From Rhodobacteraceae bacterium UBA2553 (GTDB taxonomy: Bacteria; Pseudomonadota; Alphaproteobacteria; Rhodobacterales; Rhodobacteraceae), in NCBI GenBank assembly GCA_002340515.1, contig DDMF01000022.1, positions 1 to 15,266 on the forward strand: a DNA stretch of 15,266 bases, given 5' to 3'. The notes beneath the pieces were generated by a model. The model saw nothing but the letters and a program-made list of their open reading frames with translations, made no database searches and was not told the DNA's origin. The translations under genes and the position numbers were made by a program. Shown one piece after another: positions 1-6,085 of the stretch; the stretch's first letter is position 1, and every line of letters starts with the position of its first letter.

Positions 1-117
1 CGCCGTCGTGAGTGGCGGGTGCCGCCGCCGCCGCCTAGGTTTTCCTCACCGCCACCGACAAACAGTTCGTCAATCGGACCGGGGCGATACGAGTTTTAAA
101 TCTGAAAGGAAGTACAC

Positions 118-420
118 ATGTCGCAAGTAAAATCCATCGCCATCCTGGGTGCCATCACCGCCGCTGTTGCTGCAAATGCTACCGCTGCTCTCGCTGACGG
201 CGACCAAGAAAAATGCTTCGGTGTCGCACTCGCCGGCCAAAATGATTGTGCAGCCGGCCCAGGCACCACATGTGCTGGCTCCTCCACTGTTGATTACCAA
301 GGCAACGCTTGGAAACTTGTTCCCGCTGGCACCTGCGAGACCATGGAACTGACCGATGGCGCAGGTATGATGCACAAAGGTTCGCTGGAAGCCACCAAAA
401 TGAACCTGCCTGCCAGCTAA
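118..420 (+). CDS. bufA1: BufA1-type bufferin precursor (DUF2282), secreted four-Cys RiPP
   Basis: A 100-residue small exported protein. Residues 1-26 form a signal peptide (SQVK, then an Ala-rich hydrophobic stretch ending ATAALA). The mature part carries four cysteines at 33, 44, 52 and 73 in the contexts EKCFGV, NDCAAG, CAGSS and PAGTCE, which is the DUF2282/BufA1 pattern. In the known Caulobacter bufferin pathway, cysteines of such precursors are converted to thiooxazoles by an MNIO enzyme and the product binds copper in the periplasm. That chemistry is inferred here from the gene order bufA-bufB-bufC-DoxX. The ATG has a good Shine-Dalgarno (AAAGGAAG at 105-112). The C-terminal tail after Cys73 is longer than I expect and holds Met76, Met84, Met85, His86 and Met95, possible extra soft-metal ligands. 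Family call is strong; metal specificity is inference. Confidence 0.9.
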   Translation: MSQVKSIAILGAITAAVAANATAALADGDQEKCFGVALAGQNDCAAGPGTTCAGSSTVDYQGNAWKLVPAGTCETMELTDGAGMMHKGSLEATKMNLPAS

Positions 421-427
421 ATTGACC

Positions 428-453
428 CTCCGGCCACCCCCGGGTGGCCGGAG
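428..453 (+). promoter_or_regulatory. Intergenic hairpin between bufA1 and bufB
   Basis: The arms CTCCGGCCACCC (428-439) and GGGTGGCCGGAG (442-453) are perfect inverted repeats; in practice an approximately 11-bp stem with a 4-base loop. It begins 8 bases after the bufA1 stop and ends 30 bases before the bufB start. No T-tract follows, so it is more likely a leaky attenuator or an mRNA-protecting 3' hairpin than a full terminator. Either role would give more precursor than modifying enzyme, which makes sense for a RiPP operon. The structure is seen in the sequence; the role is inferred. Confidence 0.75.
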
Positions 454-483
454 CCTCATGCCTTCAGGATCCGGGAGCGTTCC

Positions 484-1338
484 ATGTTAGACATTTCCCC
501 AAAAGCTACGTTACCCAAAGCTGGCGGTGTTGGTTACAAACCTCAGCATTTCAACGAGTTAATGAACGCACCCGGTTCCGTCACCTGGCTGGAAATCCAT
601 GCTGAAAACTATATGGGGGATGGCGGACGCCCCTTGGCGCAATTGCGTCACCTTGCTGAGAAATTTCCCATTTCCGTGCATGGTGTTGGTCTGTCGATCG
701 GTGGTGAGGCCCGCCTTGATCCAGAGCATTTGTCCCGTCTGAAAACCCTGATTGATTGGTTGAACCCCGCGATGTTTTCGGAACATCTCGCCTGGTCCAC
801 CCATGACGCGCAGTTTCTGAATGATCTGCTGCCCCTGCCCTATACCAATGACACGCTGACCCGTGTGACGGCCCATATCAACGAAGTGCAGGACCATCTG
901 GGGCGAAAAATGCTCTTGGAAAACCCCTCGTCCTACCTCGCATTTGCCCAAAGCACCTGGTCCGAGCCTGACTTCCTGCGTGAACTTGCCCGGCGCACCG
1001 GCTGTGGCCTGCTGTTGGACGTGAACAATGTGTTTGTATCCGCCACCAATCTGAACTTTGATCCCCGCGCCTATATCGACGCCTATCCGCTTGATTTGGT
1101 AGAGGAGTTTCATCTTGCCGGCCATGATGAAGATGCGGACGAGCTGGGCCGCAAGCTGCTGATCGACAGTCACGGAAAGCCCGTGGATGAACCGGTCTGG
1201 GCGCTGTTTGACCATGTGATTTCCAGCGGTGGCGCACGCCCCGCACTGGTAGAATGGGACAATGACGTGCCTGACTTTAATGTGCTCGAGGCAGAAACCG
1301 CCCGAGCTGCGAAACATATGCAAGGGGTGGTCGTATGA
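484..1338 (+). CDS. bufB: BufB, MNIO family (DUF692) multinuclear iron oxidative enzyme
   Basis: A 284-residue TIM-barrel enzyme of the DUF692/MNIO family, the family of MbnB, TglH and ChrI, which use an iron cluster and oxygen to modify cysteines in peptides. Visible family motifs are VGYKPQHF (16-23), LEIHAENY (36-43), SVHGVGLSIGG (64-74), SEHLAW (99-104), LLENPSSY (144-151), LLLDVNN (176-182), EFHLAGH (208-214), IDSHG (227-231) and ALVEWD (254-259). The His, Asp and Glu residues in them (for example H66, E100, H101, E146, D179, H210, H214, H230, E257) are the expected iron and active-site ligands. Length is normal for the family. A GGGAG Shine-Dalgarno lies at 473-477. The substrate is expected to be the adjacent BufA1 precursor, with BufC as partner. 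Confidence 0.93.
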   Translation: MLDISPKATLPKAGGVGYKPQHFNELMNAPGSVTWLEIHAENYMGDGGRPLAQLRHLAEKFPISVHGVGLSIGGEARLDPEHLSRLKTLIDWLNPAMFSEHLAWSTHDAQFLNDLLPLPYTNDTLTRVTAHINEVQDHLGRKMLLENPSSYLAFAQSTWSEPDFLRELARRTGCGLLLDVNNVFVSATNLNFDPRAYIDAYPLDLVEEFHLAGHDEDADELGRKLLIDSHGKPVDEPVWALFDHVISSGGARPALVEWDNDVPDFNVLEAETARAAKHMQGVVV

Positions 1339-2117
1339 CCTTGGAATTGACAACACCTCCGCAAGAAATGACCGTCAATCAAACCAGCTTTCGCAATGCC
1401 TTATTGGACCCGGAAACACCTGCGCCAGATGGGCTGGTGACGCCCGAAGGCACCCACGCCGAAAAACGCTTTGGCGTCTATCGCAACAATGTTGCCCATT
1501 CCCTGTCCAGCGCGCTGGTAGATGGGTTTCCGGTGCTGACGAAATTGCTGGGCGAAGAGTTTTTCCGCCAGATGGCGCTTGTATATTTGCGCATTCATCC
1601 GCCGGCGTCCCAGCTGATCATGCATTACGGTGCGGCGATGCCAACATTTTTGGTCGGCTTTCCCGGCACCGTGCATCTGAAATACCTGCCCGACGTGGCC
1701 CGGTTGGAGCTGGCGTTGCGCCGCGCCTATCACGCTGGCGACGCCGAGGCGATTGCCCCGGCGGATCTGACCCAATTGGATCAGGCCACACTGATGGACA
1801 CCCGTCTTGTGCTGGCCCCAGCCGTTGAAACCCTCACCTCGGAATTTCCGGTGCTGTCGATCTGGGAATTCAACATGCAAGACGGACCAAAACCCACCAT
1901 GCAGGCTGAGGAAATTCTGATTTCACGCCGTGGGTACGACCCCGTGGCACAGCGCCTTCCCGTTGGTGGCGCGATTTTTGTAAACGCCTTAATAAAGGGC
2001 CACGCCTTTGGCACCGCTTTGGGTCTGGCCACCTCGGAGGTGGCAGATTTCGACCTCACCGCAACGCTCTCCGCATTGATTGCCGGACATGGGATCATCA
2101 AGATCGAAAAAGGATAA
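1335..2117 (+). CDS. bufC: BufC, DUF2063 partner protein of the MNIO enzyme
   Basis: A 260-residue protein with an N-terminal DUF2063 domain (about residues 17-110): RFGVYRNNV (45-53), ALVDGFPVLTKLLGEEFF (60-77), HPPAS, and LPDVARLELALRRAYHAGDA. These partners are thought to recognise or deliver the precursor peptide to the MNIO enzyme. The C-terminal half is a less conserved domain of the sort seen in bufferin BufC proteins. The start codon overlaps the bufB stop as ATGA (1335-1338), so the two are probably translationally coupled and made in equal amounts. That overlap decides the start over an internal ATG at residue 12. Function is from family and context; no catalytic motif is visible. 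Confidence 0.88.
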   Translation: MTLELTTPPQEMTVNQTSFRNALLDPETPAPDGLVTPEGTHAEKRFGVYRNNVAHSLSSALVDGFPVLTKLLGEEFFRQMALVYLRIHPPASQLIMHYGAAMPTFLVGFPGTVHLKYLPDVARLELALRRAYHAGDAEAIAPADLTQLDQATLMDTRLVLAPAVETLTSEFPVLSIWEFNMQDGPKPTMQAEEILISRRGYDPVAQRLPVGGAIFVNALIKGHAFGTALGLATSEVADFDLTATLSALIAGHGIIKIEKG

Positions 2118-2121
2118 CAAC

Positions 2122-2670
2122 ATGAACGCTCTTGTGACATTTCACAATACGCTGGCTGATAAGGTCGCGCGTCTTTCCCCCGCTGTCCTGCCGACATTGG
2201 CACGCTTCACCTTTGCGGCGACGCTGTTGGGCTATTTCTGGGCCTCAGCCCTGACCAAGGTCGGCGCGGGCGTGCTTGGCGTCTTCTCCCCGTCGCTTGG
2301 GGCCTATGCGCAGATTTTCCCAAAAGCGATGGAGGCCGCGAGCTATGATGTCGGTCAGCTTACCGCCTTTCACACATTGATTGTGGTCGCAGGCACCTTG
2401 GCAGAATTTGCCCTGCCGCTTTTATTGGTGGTTGGCCTCGTCACCCGGCTAAGCGCCGTTGCCATGATCGGCTTTGTGATCGTGCAAACCCTGACCGATC
2501 TTTTTGGCCATGGCGGCATTGCGCATCACGAAACGCTGGGCGCCTGGTTTGATCGGATCCCGGACAGCTTAATCCTGGACCAACGGTTGTTTTGGATGGT
2601 GGTTCTGATCACGCTGGTGATCAAAGGCGCCGGCCCCTTATCGCTGGACCGGCTGCTGAAACTGCGCTGA
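2122..2670 (+). CDS. DoxX family membrane protein of the bufferin operon (BufD-like)
   Basis: A 182-residue integral membrane protein of the DoxX/DoxD type. Four hydrophobic segments are visible: roughly residues 25-45 (FTFAATLLGYFWASALTKV), 85-105 (LIVVAGTLAEFALPLLLVV), 108-128 and 158-176. The LAEFALPLLLVVGL.TRL pattern is typical of DoxX. The loop with FGHGGIAHHETLG holds several histidines. The ATG at 2122 is 4 bases after the bufC stop and has AAAGGA at 2109-2114. An in-frame upstream ATG at 2080 lies inside bufC and lacks a ribosome site. DoxX proteins recur as the last gene of bufferin operons; the proposed role is redox or copper-stress related at the inner membrane, but it is not established. 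Confidence 0.85.
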   Translation: MNALVTFHNTLADKVARLSPAVLPTLARFTFAATLLGYFWASALTKVGAGVLGVFSPSLGAYAQIFPKAMEAASYDVGQLTAFHTLIVVAGTLAEFALPLLLVVGLVTRLSAVAMIGFVIVQTLTDLFGHGGIAHHETLGAWFDRIPDSLILDQRLFWMVVLITLVIKGAGPLSLDRLLKLR

Positions 2671-2696
2671 TCCGCATCGGAATTAGTAATGAGTGT

Positions 2697-2725
2697 TGGC
2701 CCCGCCGCAAGGTTGGGGCCATTTT
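2697..2725. terminator. Bidirectional terminator between the buf operon and the Spx/ArsC-like gene
   Basis: TGGCCCC (2697-2703) pairs with GGGGCCA (2715-2721), with an 11-base loop. On the plus strand it is followed by TTTT (2722-2725); on the minus strand the hairpin comes directly after the stop codon of the convergent reductase gene. It is well placed to stop transcription from both sides. Confidence 0.65.
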
Positions 2726-3051
2726 CATGCGCCCCAAACGGCCTGTGCTTTTGCGTCCCAGCCAAGGGTCATCTGGTCGCCCTTTTCTACCACCGGGCGT
2801 TTCATCAAGGTCGGATTGGCGGCCATCAACGCCACAGGATCCCCCGCGCGTTCCGCCTCGCTTAATCCCCGCCATGTGGTCGAGCGCTTATTCACAATCG
2901 CGTCACCAAACACGCCATAGAAACGTGCCAGATCCGCGGCGGCAACCCCATCCGCGCGCACATCCACAACCACAAGGGTATGCCCCGCCGCCGCCAACGC
3001 CTTCTGTGCCTTTTTGCAGGTGTCACAGTTCTTTAGTCCCCAAAATCGCAT
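2725..3051 (-). CDS. ArsC/Spx-like thioredoxin-fold reductase family protein (YffB type)
   Basis: A 108-residue thioredoxin-fold protein. The N-terminus MRFWGLKNCDTCKKA carries Cys9 and Cys12 (CxxC) at the active-site position. It is followed by the family signature NKRSTTWRGLSEAER and by PTLMKRPVV, where the Arg lies close to the active site in ArsC-like proteins. This is the YffB/Spx-related ArsC-like subgroup. Its members are often named arsenate reductases but most are not proven to reduce arsenate, and YffB is thought to be a glutathione-dependent thiol reductase. The ATG at 3051 was chosen because a G-rich ribosome site lies just upstream and homology begins at this Met; a longer in-frame reading to 3231 has no family similarity. 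The gene converges on the buf operon. Confidence 0.85.
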   Translation of the reverse strand: MRFWGLKNCDTCKKAQKALAAAGHTLVVVDVRADGVAAADLARFYGVFGDAIVNKRSTTWRGLSEAERAGDPVALMAANPTLMKRPVVEKGDQMTLGWDAKAQAVWGA

Positions 3052-3190
3052 TGCCCCCCCTTTTTTAATCACGTTGCATTTCATCCAGAAATTGCCCGAC
3101 ACACTTGTAAAACTCAATGAGAAAAAGGACATATATGCACATAAAGCCGCCGCCCCCCGAAATGAAACCCTTGCCTTTCGATGCATTCTG

Positions 3191-3310
3191 TTGCATGTGA
3201 GGCACGTACGACAGACTATCTTCCGCCTCACTACACGCAGTCGGTAAGTTCAAGACTGCGATACCAAGGTCGCCGCATGTTGCGGGTGACATACTTTAGG
3301 AGAGACGGAA
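3191..3310 (+). promoter_or_regulatory. Probable promoter and leader region of the cold-shock gene
   Basis: The 259 bases between the reductase gene and the cold-shock gene hold no convincing ORF. A weak sigma70-like pair is TTGCAT at 3191-3196 and GACTAT at 3214-3219 (17-base spacer), which would leave a leader of about 85 bases. Long structured leaders are common in csp genes. The Shine-Dalgarno AGGAGAG lies at 3298-3304. The promoter elements match the consensus only partly, so this is a tentative placement. Confidence 0.3.
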
Positions 3311-3517
3311 ATGGCTTCTGGCACCGTAAAATGGTTTAACACAACTAAAGGCTACGGCTTCATTCAACCTGACGATGGCGGCGCAGATATCTTTGTGCAC
3401 ATCTCAGCTGTTGAGCGCGCTGGCCTGACCGGCCTGGCCGACAACCAGAAAGTGACCTTCGAGCTGGAAACAGGTCGTAACGGTAAGACTTCAGCTGGTA
3501 ACCTCGAGCTGGCCTAA
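3311..3517 (+). CDS. Cold-shock protein, CspA family
   Basis: A 68-residue single cold-shock domain. It carries the RNA-binding motifs RNP1 (KGYGFI, 13-18) and RNP2 (DIFVHIS, 26-32), and Trp8-Phe9 in VKWFN. Length is standard for the family. Such proteins bind single-stranded RNA and DNA in the cytoplasm and act as RNA chaperones; whether this copy is cold-induced cannot be told from the sequence. It has a strong Shine-Dalgarno (AGGAGAG) and its own terminator downstream, so it is monocistronic. Confidence 0.95.
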   Translation: MASGTVKWFNTTKGYGFIQPDDGGADIFVHISAVERAGLTGLADNQKVTFELETGRNGKTSAGNLELA

Positions 3518-3527
3518 GCATTTTCCC

Positions 3528-3578
3528 GCAAGCATGTTGCGTAAAAGTGGGAACCGGTTTTACGCTTCCCGAATATGC
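3528..3578. repeat. Palindromic intergenic repeat-like element
   Basis: Just after the csp stop lies a perfect inverted repeat GCGTAAAA (3539-3546) and TTTTACGC (3558-3565), with the loop GTGGGAACCGG. Around it, GCAT (3528) and ATGC (3575-3578) could form an outer pairing. From memory, AAAGTGGGAACCGGTTTT resembles a palindromic repeat that occurs many times between genes in Rhizobiales and relatives. Only one copy is in this window, so repeat status is inferred. Confidence 0.5.
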
Positions 3579-3603
3579 GCCCATGCTATGTGAGTAATGT
3601 GAG

Positions 3604-3642
3604 ACCCCCGCTGATCGTGAGATTGGCGGGGGTTTTCTTTTT
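3604..3642 (+). terminator. Rho-independent terminator after the cold-shock gene
   Basis: ACCCCCGC (3604-3611) pairs with GCGGGGGT (3626-3633). It is followed by a T-rich run (TTTTCTTTTTT to 3643). This is the clearest intrinsic terminator in the window, and it separates csp from the convergent HicAB cassette. Confidence 0.9.
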
Positions 3643-3662
3643 TGGGGTGGATAATGGAAAAG

Positions 3663-4097
3663 TTAGTCGTCAGATTCTGGAGGAAACTCCCAGCTACGCA
3701 TGTATTCCCAATCACCTTCAACAACTTGAGCTTCGAGAATATAGTCTCCAGCACCAGATAACGTCACGCTTTCTTTGTTGATTACAAATTGAGTGTTCAC
3801 CTCAATCTCACTTAAATCAACGCCTTCGGGTAAATTGTGCAACTCATCCTTCAAAGAAAAGCTGAATTCTGATTCTAACACAATCTGAGCAGATGCAGAA
3901 TTTCGCAACCTGAATCGAATTCTCTCTACATCTACCAACTTTGCTTCAATGTAGATGCCCAACCTTCCAAGCTGAGTATCACCGTTAGCGGCGATGTAGG
4001 GACCGCGATTCAAGGCGCCCACGATAGTAGCTTGCCCACTTGCCTCCTTGCGAACTTCCTCGCAGAGAACCGTAGTTAGAGTTTCTATTCCTGGCAT
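3663..4097 (-). CDS. Third gene of the HicAB cassette, DUF6941-like protein
   Basis: A 144-residue soluble protein with no signal peptide or membrane segment. The N-terminus (LTTVLCEEVRKEASGQATIVGAL, shown in part) and the middle (LGIYIEAKL) resemble DUF6941 proteins as I remember them: small, beta-rich proteins of unknown function that begin with a cytoplasmic-looking CEE/CDxVR motif. The ATG overlaps the hicB stop by one base (TAATG), so it is almost certainly translated with hicAB. The tail is acidic (PPESDD). It shares the AT-rich composition of the cassette. Family assignment is moderate and function unknown; a role as modulator or accessory of the toxin-antitoxin pair is speculation from position. 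Confidence 0.75.
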   Translation of the reverse strand: MPGIETLTTVLCEEVRKEASGQATIVGALNRGPYIAANGDTQLGRLGIYIEAKLVDVERIRFRLRNSASAQIVLESEFSFSLKDELHNLPEGVDLSEIEVNTQFVINKESVTLSGAGDYILEAQVVEGDWEYMRSWEFPPESDD

Positions 4098-4624
4098 TAG
4101 TTTACTCTTCGAGATTCAAGCGGGTTCAAAAACATAACCTTACCATCATGGCTATGCCGTGTAGGCCTAGCAGACATCTCTTTCTCGCTTGAAGTAGGCA
4201 CGGTTTCCACAACAGAGAAATACTGAGAAGTCTTGTATTCCAACTTGTGGGTTAGCTCTTGGGCACTTCGTGAAAATTGCTCAATCGCCACCCCCACTTC
4301 GTCGTGGGCAGAAAGAGTCTTAGCAACATATTCGTTAAGGCTAAGTCCTTGAGACTTTGCAGCTATTGCAAGCGCCTTATGTAATTCCGGCTTAACGCGA
4401 ACGTTGAACGCGCCTTTAAAGGGCTTATTAGGCTCACAGCCATCTTCGGCGCAGTCAGCCAAATAATCGTCCACAGCTTCATGAAAAGCCAACTCCAATC
4501 CTTTGGGGTCATCAGCCTCATAAGTCACCAAATCTCGGATAAATAAAAGCTTTCCGAACAGGAAGTTTTCACTAAGGTCAAATTCAATTGACCCGATGTA
4601 TCCGTTATATTCGAACTGTTTCAT
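4097..4624 (-). CDS. hicB: HicB-like antitoxin with C-terminal extension
   Basis: A 175-residue protein. Residues 1-55 look like the HicB partial RNase H fold (YNGYIGSIEFDLSENFLFGKL, then ELAFHEAVDDYLADC). Residues 66-95 form a ribbon-helix-helix DNA-binding segment (FNVRVKPELHKALAIAAKSQ, then SLNEYVAKTL). This is the HicB arrangement that neutralises HicA and represses its own operon. About 75 residues follow: an amphipathic stretch (VGVAIEQFSRSAQELTHKLE) and a polar tail that ordinary HicB proteins lack. The start overlaps the hicA stop as ATGA (4621-4624). Function as antitoxin is inferred from family and order. Confidence 0.88.
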   Translation of the reverse strand: MKQFEYNGYIGSIEFDLSENFLFGKLLFIRDLVTYEADDPKGLELAFHEAVDDYLADCAEDGCEPNKPFKGAFNVRVKPELHKALAIAAKSQGLSLNEYVAKTLSAHDEVGVAIEQFSRSAQELTHKLEYKTSQYFSVVETVPTSSEKEMSARPTRHSHDGKVMFLNPLESRRVN

Positions 4625-4866
4625 AGCAATCCTTCATCCTCAAGAAGTTGCCTCACTTGATCTAGATAACACTGTTTAACAATGGGCTTTGGATGGGGTT
4701 CATGTAAACGGATCCTAGGCAAGCCATCGCCGACAAACACCCTTCGAGAACCAGTTCCCTTCTTAACCTCATAACCAAACCCCGCGAGAAATCGTGTCAA
4801 CTCACCCCAACGAAAATCCGACGGACGCGAGAGAAAACGCTCTCGTAGTTTTTCCTTTCGCCCCAT
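4621..4866 (-). CDS. hicA: HicA-like mRNA interferase toxin
   Basis: An 81-residue small basic protein. It shows the HicA double-stranded-RNA-binding-like pattern: WGELTRFLAGFGYEVKKGTG, then SRRVFV, then the conserved RLHEPHPKP and a final helix VRQLLEDEG. In classic HicA the segment after the Gly turn contains the catalytic His (GSxH); here it reads GTGSRRVF, so that His is absent, although His55 and His58 are kept in LHEPHP. Related HicA subgroups with GSR instead of GSH exist as far as I recall. The ATG at 4866 was chosen because AAGG lies 8 bases upstream; a GTG at 4875 is possible. thyX ends 69 bases upstream on the same strand with no terminator seen, so read-through is possible. Confidence 0.85.
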   Translation of the reverse strand: MGRKEKLRERFLSRPSDFRWGELTRFLAGFGYEVKKGTGSRRVFVGDGLPRIRLHEPHPKPIVKQCYLDQVRQLLEDEGLL

Positions 4867-4935
4867 GCGATTCACCTTGTCACTAAATCTAGTTACACAA
4901 CAATTGAAGAGAAGTTAAGTAACAAAACGTTGCAC

Positions 4936-5844
4936 TCACCCATTCAACTCACCCTCAAACTCACGCCACTCCCCCTTCGACATGCCAGAGTTTTCCTGCG
5001 TGACCTCTTCGCCTTTTAACATCCGGCGAATGCACTCCATTGCGCGGCCAGACATATTGGCCCCGCCCATGCGGTAATCTTCAAACGCGCCGTAGGCGGC
5101 GGGCACCCAGTCGGCGACGATTTTGCACATGACGTCGGCGTAAACCCGGATTTCATATTGCGCGTGATGGTCAGCACGCAGACGCAGGAAATGGAACAGG
5201 TTGTGCAGATCGACTTTCCAATACCACTGGGTATAAATATTCGCCGGAAGGTTCATCCGCGCCAGTTCGCGCGCCAACCCCTGTTGCCCGTCGTCTGAAA
5301 TCATCGCCTCGTAATTGTCATAGGCCCGGTTGCTGTCAGCCTTAAGAATTTCCAGAACCCGTGCGGCCTCTTCCCCCTCAAGCACCGCCCCGCGCCCTTG
5401 ATTGTTCACCACAGATTGCGCCGCCACATGTTCGGGCGCCGGGATATAAAACTCCCGATCCAAGATCGAATAGCGCGCGGAGTATTCGTTCACATTGGCC
5501 GTCCGGTGACGGATCCATTGACGCGCCACAAACACCGGCAATTTCACGTGCAGCTTAATTTCGCACATCTCAAACGGGGTCGAATGCCAGTGCCGCATGA
5601 GGTAGCGAATAAGCCCCTCGTCGTTTTGCACCGACTTGGTGCCTTTGCCGTAGCTCACCCGCGCGGCCTGACAGATCGCAGCATCATCCCCCATGTAATC
5701 AATGACGCGGACAAAGCCGTGATCCAGCACCTCATGCGCGGTATAGAGATGCTTTTCCATCCCCTCACTGACGGCACGCAGGGTCGTTTGGGGCTGGCTG
5801 CGCTGCTCTTCAATCTCGGCTTTCTGCTCAGGGGTAAGGGGCAT
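4936..5844 (-). CDS. thyX: FAD-dependent thymidylate synthase ThyX
   Basis: A 302-residue enzyme that makes dTMP from dUMP using methylene-tetrahydrofolate, NADPH and FAD. The ThyX signature is present as RHRTANVNEYS (112-122) after ARQWI, and YSARYS follows. The dUMP-binding region reads ARMNLPANIYTQWYWK with FLRLRADHHAQYEIR. An N-terminal extension of about 30 residues and a C-terminal tail (to EFEGELNG) make it longer than the roughly 220-residue classic ThyX, as is usual in alphaproteobacteria. The start ATG at 5844 has only a weak AGAGAG ribosome site. TATAGT (minus strand, 5876-5881) could be its -10 box. It is divergent from the lipoprotein gene. Confidence 0.97.
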   Translation of the reverse strand: MPLTPEQKAEIEEQRSQPQTTLRAVSEGMEKHLYTAHEVLDHGFVRVIDYMGDDAAICQAARVSYGKGTKSVQNDEGLIRYLMRHWHSTPFEMCEIKLHVKLPVFVARQWIRHRTANVNEYSARYSILDREFYIPAPEHVAAQSVVNNQGRGAVLEGEEAARVLEILKADSNRAYDNYEAMISDDGQQGLARELARMNLPANIYTQWYWKVDLHNLFHFLRLRADHHAQYEIRVYADVMCKIVADWVPAAYGAFEDYRMGGANMSGRAMECIRRMLKGEEVTQENSGMSKGEWREFEGELNG

Positions 5845-6085
5845 GACGAATCTCTCTGTGGCTGTGTCTGGCGCTACTATATCTAGGCGCAGGTGATTGC
5901 AAAACTGCTATATACCGGAAAATCGGCACAACAGACTGGGGCCAATCGACGTGCTGCAAGCGACGCAAGCGCACAACACCCACCGGCAAAAAACATCTAA
6001 GGCCAAGGGAAACCTGACAAATCACCCCCGTCCCGCCCTGATATGGAAAAAACATAAATCACAATATCCCTTGAGGGGCAGGTCA

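Noticed and set aside
1..117. Possible ECF sigma-factor promoter, GCC repeat (21-35) and inverted GTGGCGG/CCGCCAC upstream of bufA1
   Set aside because: Bufferin operons are often under an ECF sigma factor, but I found no convincing -35/-10 pair here. The GC-rich repeats could equally be the end of an upstream gene or terminator outside the window; no coding frame there is supported.
559..1356. Open frame on the minus strand opposite bufB
   Set aside because: The plus-strand MNIO motifs are unambiguous, and the antisense translation resembles no protein family.
3052..3231. N-terminal extension of the Spx/ArsC-like protein
   Set aside because: Family similarity begins at the Met at 3051, and a G-rich ribosome site lies just before it; the extension has no similarity.
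3275..3541. GCATGTTGCG occurs at 3275-3284 and 3532-3541, flanking the csp gene like a target-site duplication
   Set aside because: A 10-base direct repeat around a normal csp gene with its own leader and terminator, without transposase or other signs of insertion, is probably chance.
4876..4935. Operator or promoter in the AT-rich gap before hicA
   Set aside because: Several short palindromes such as CAATTG and partial -10-like boxes are present, but in AT-rich DNA they are expected by chance and no pair has proper spacing.
5897..6085. In-frame N-terminal extension of the surface lipoprotein
   Set aside because: The extension is polar, lies partly in the thyX promoter area, and would bury the lipoprotein signal peptide that starts at 6086.
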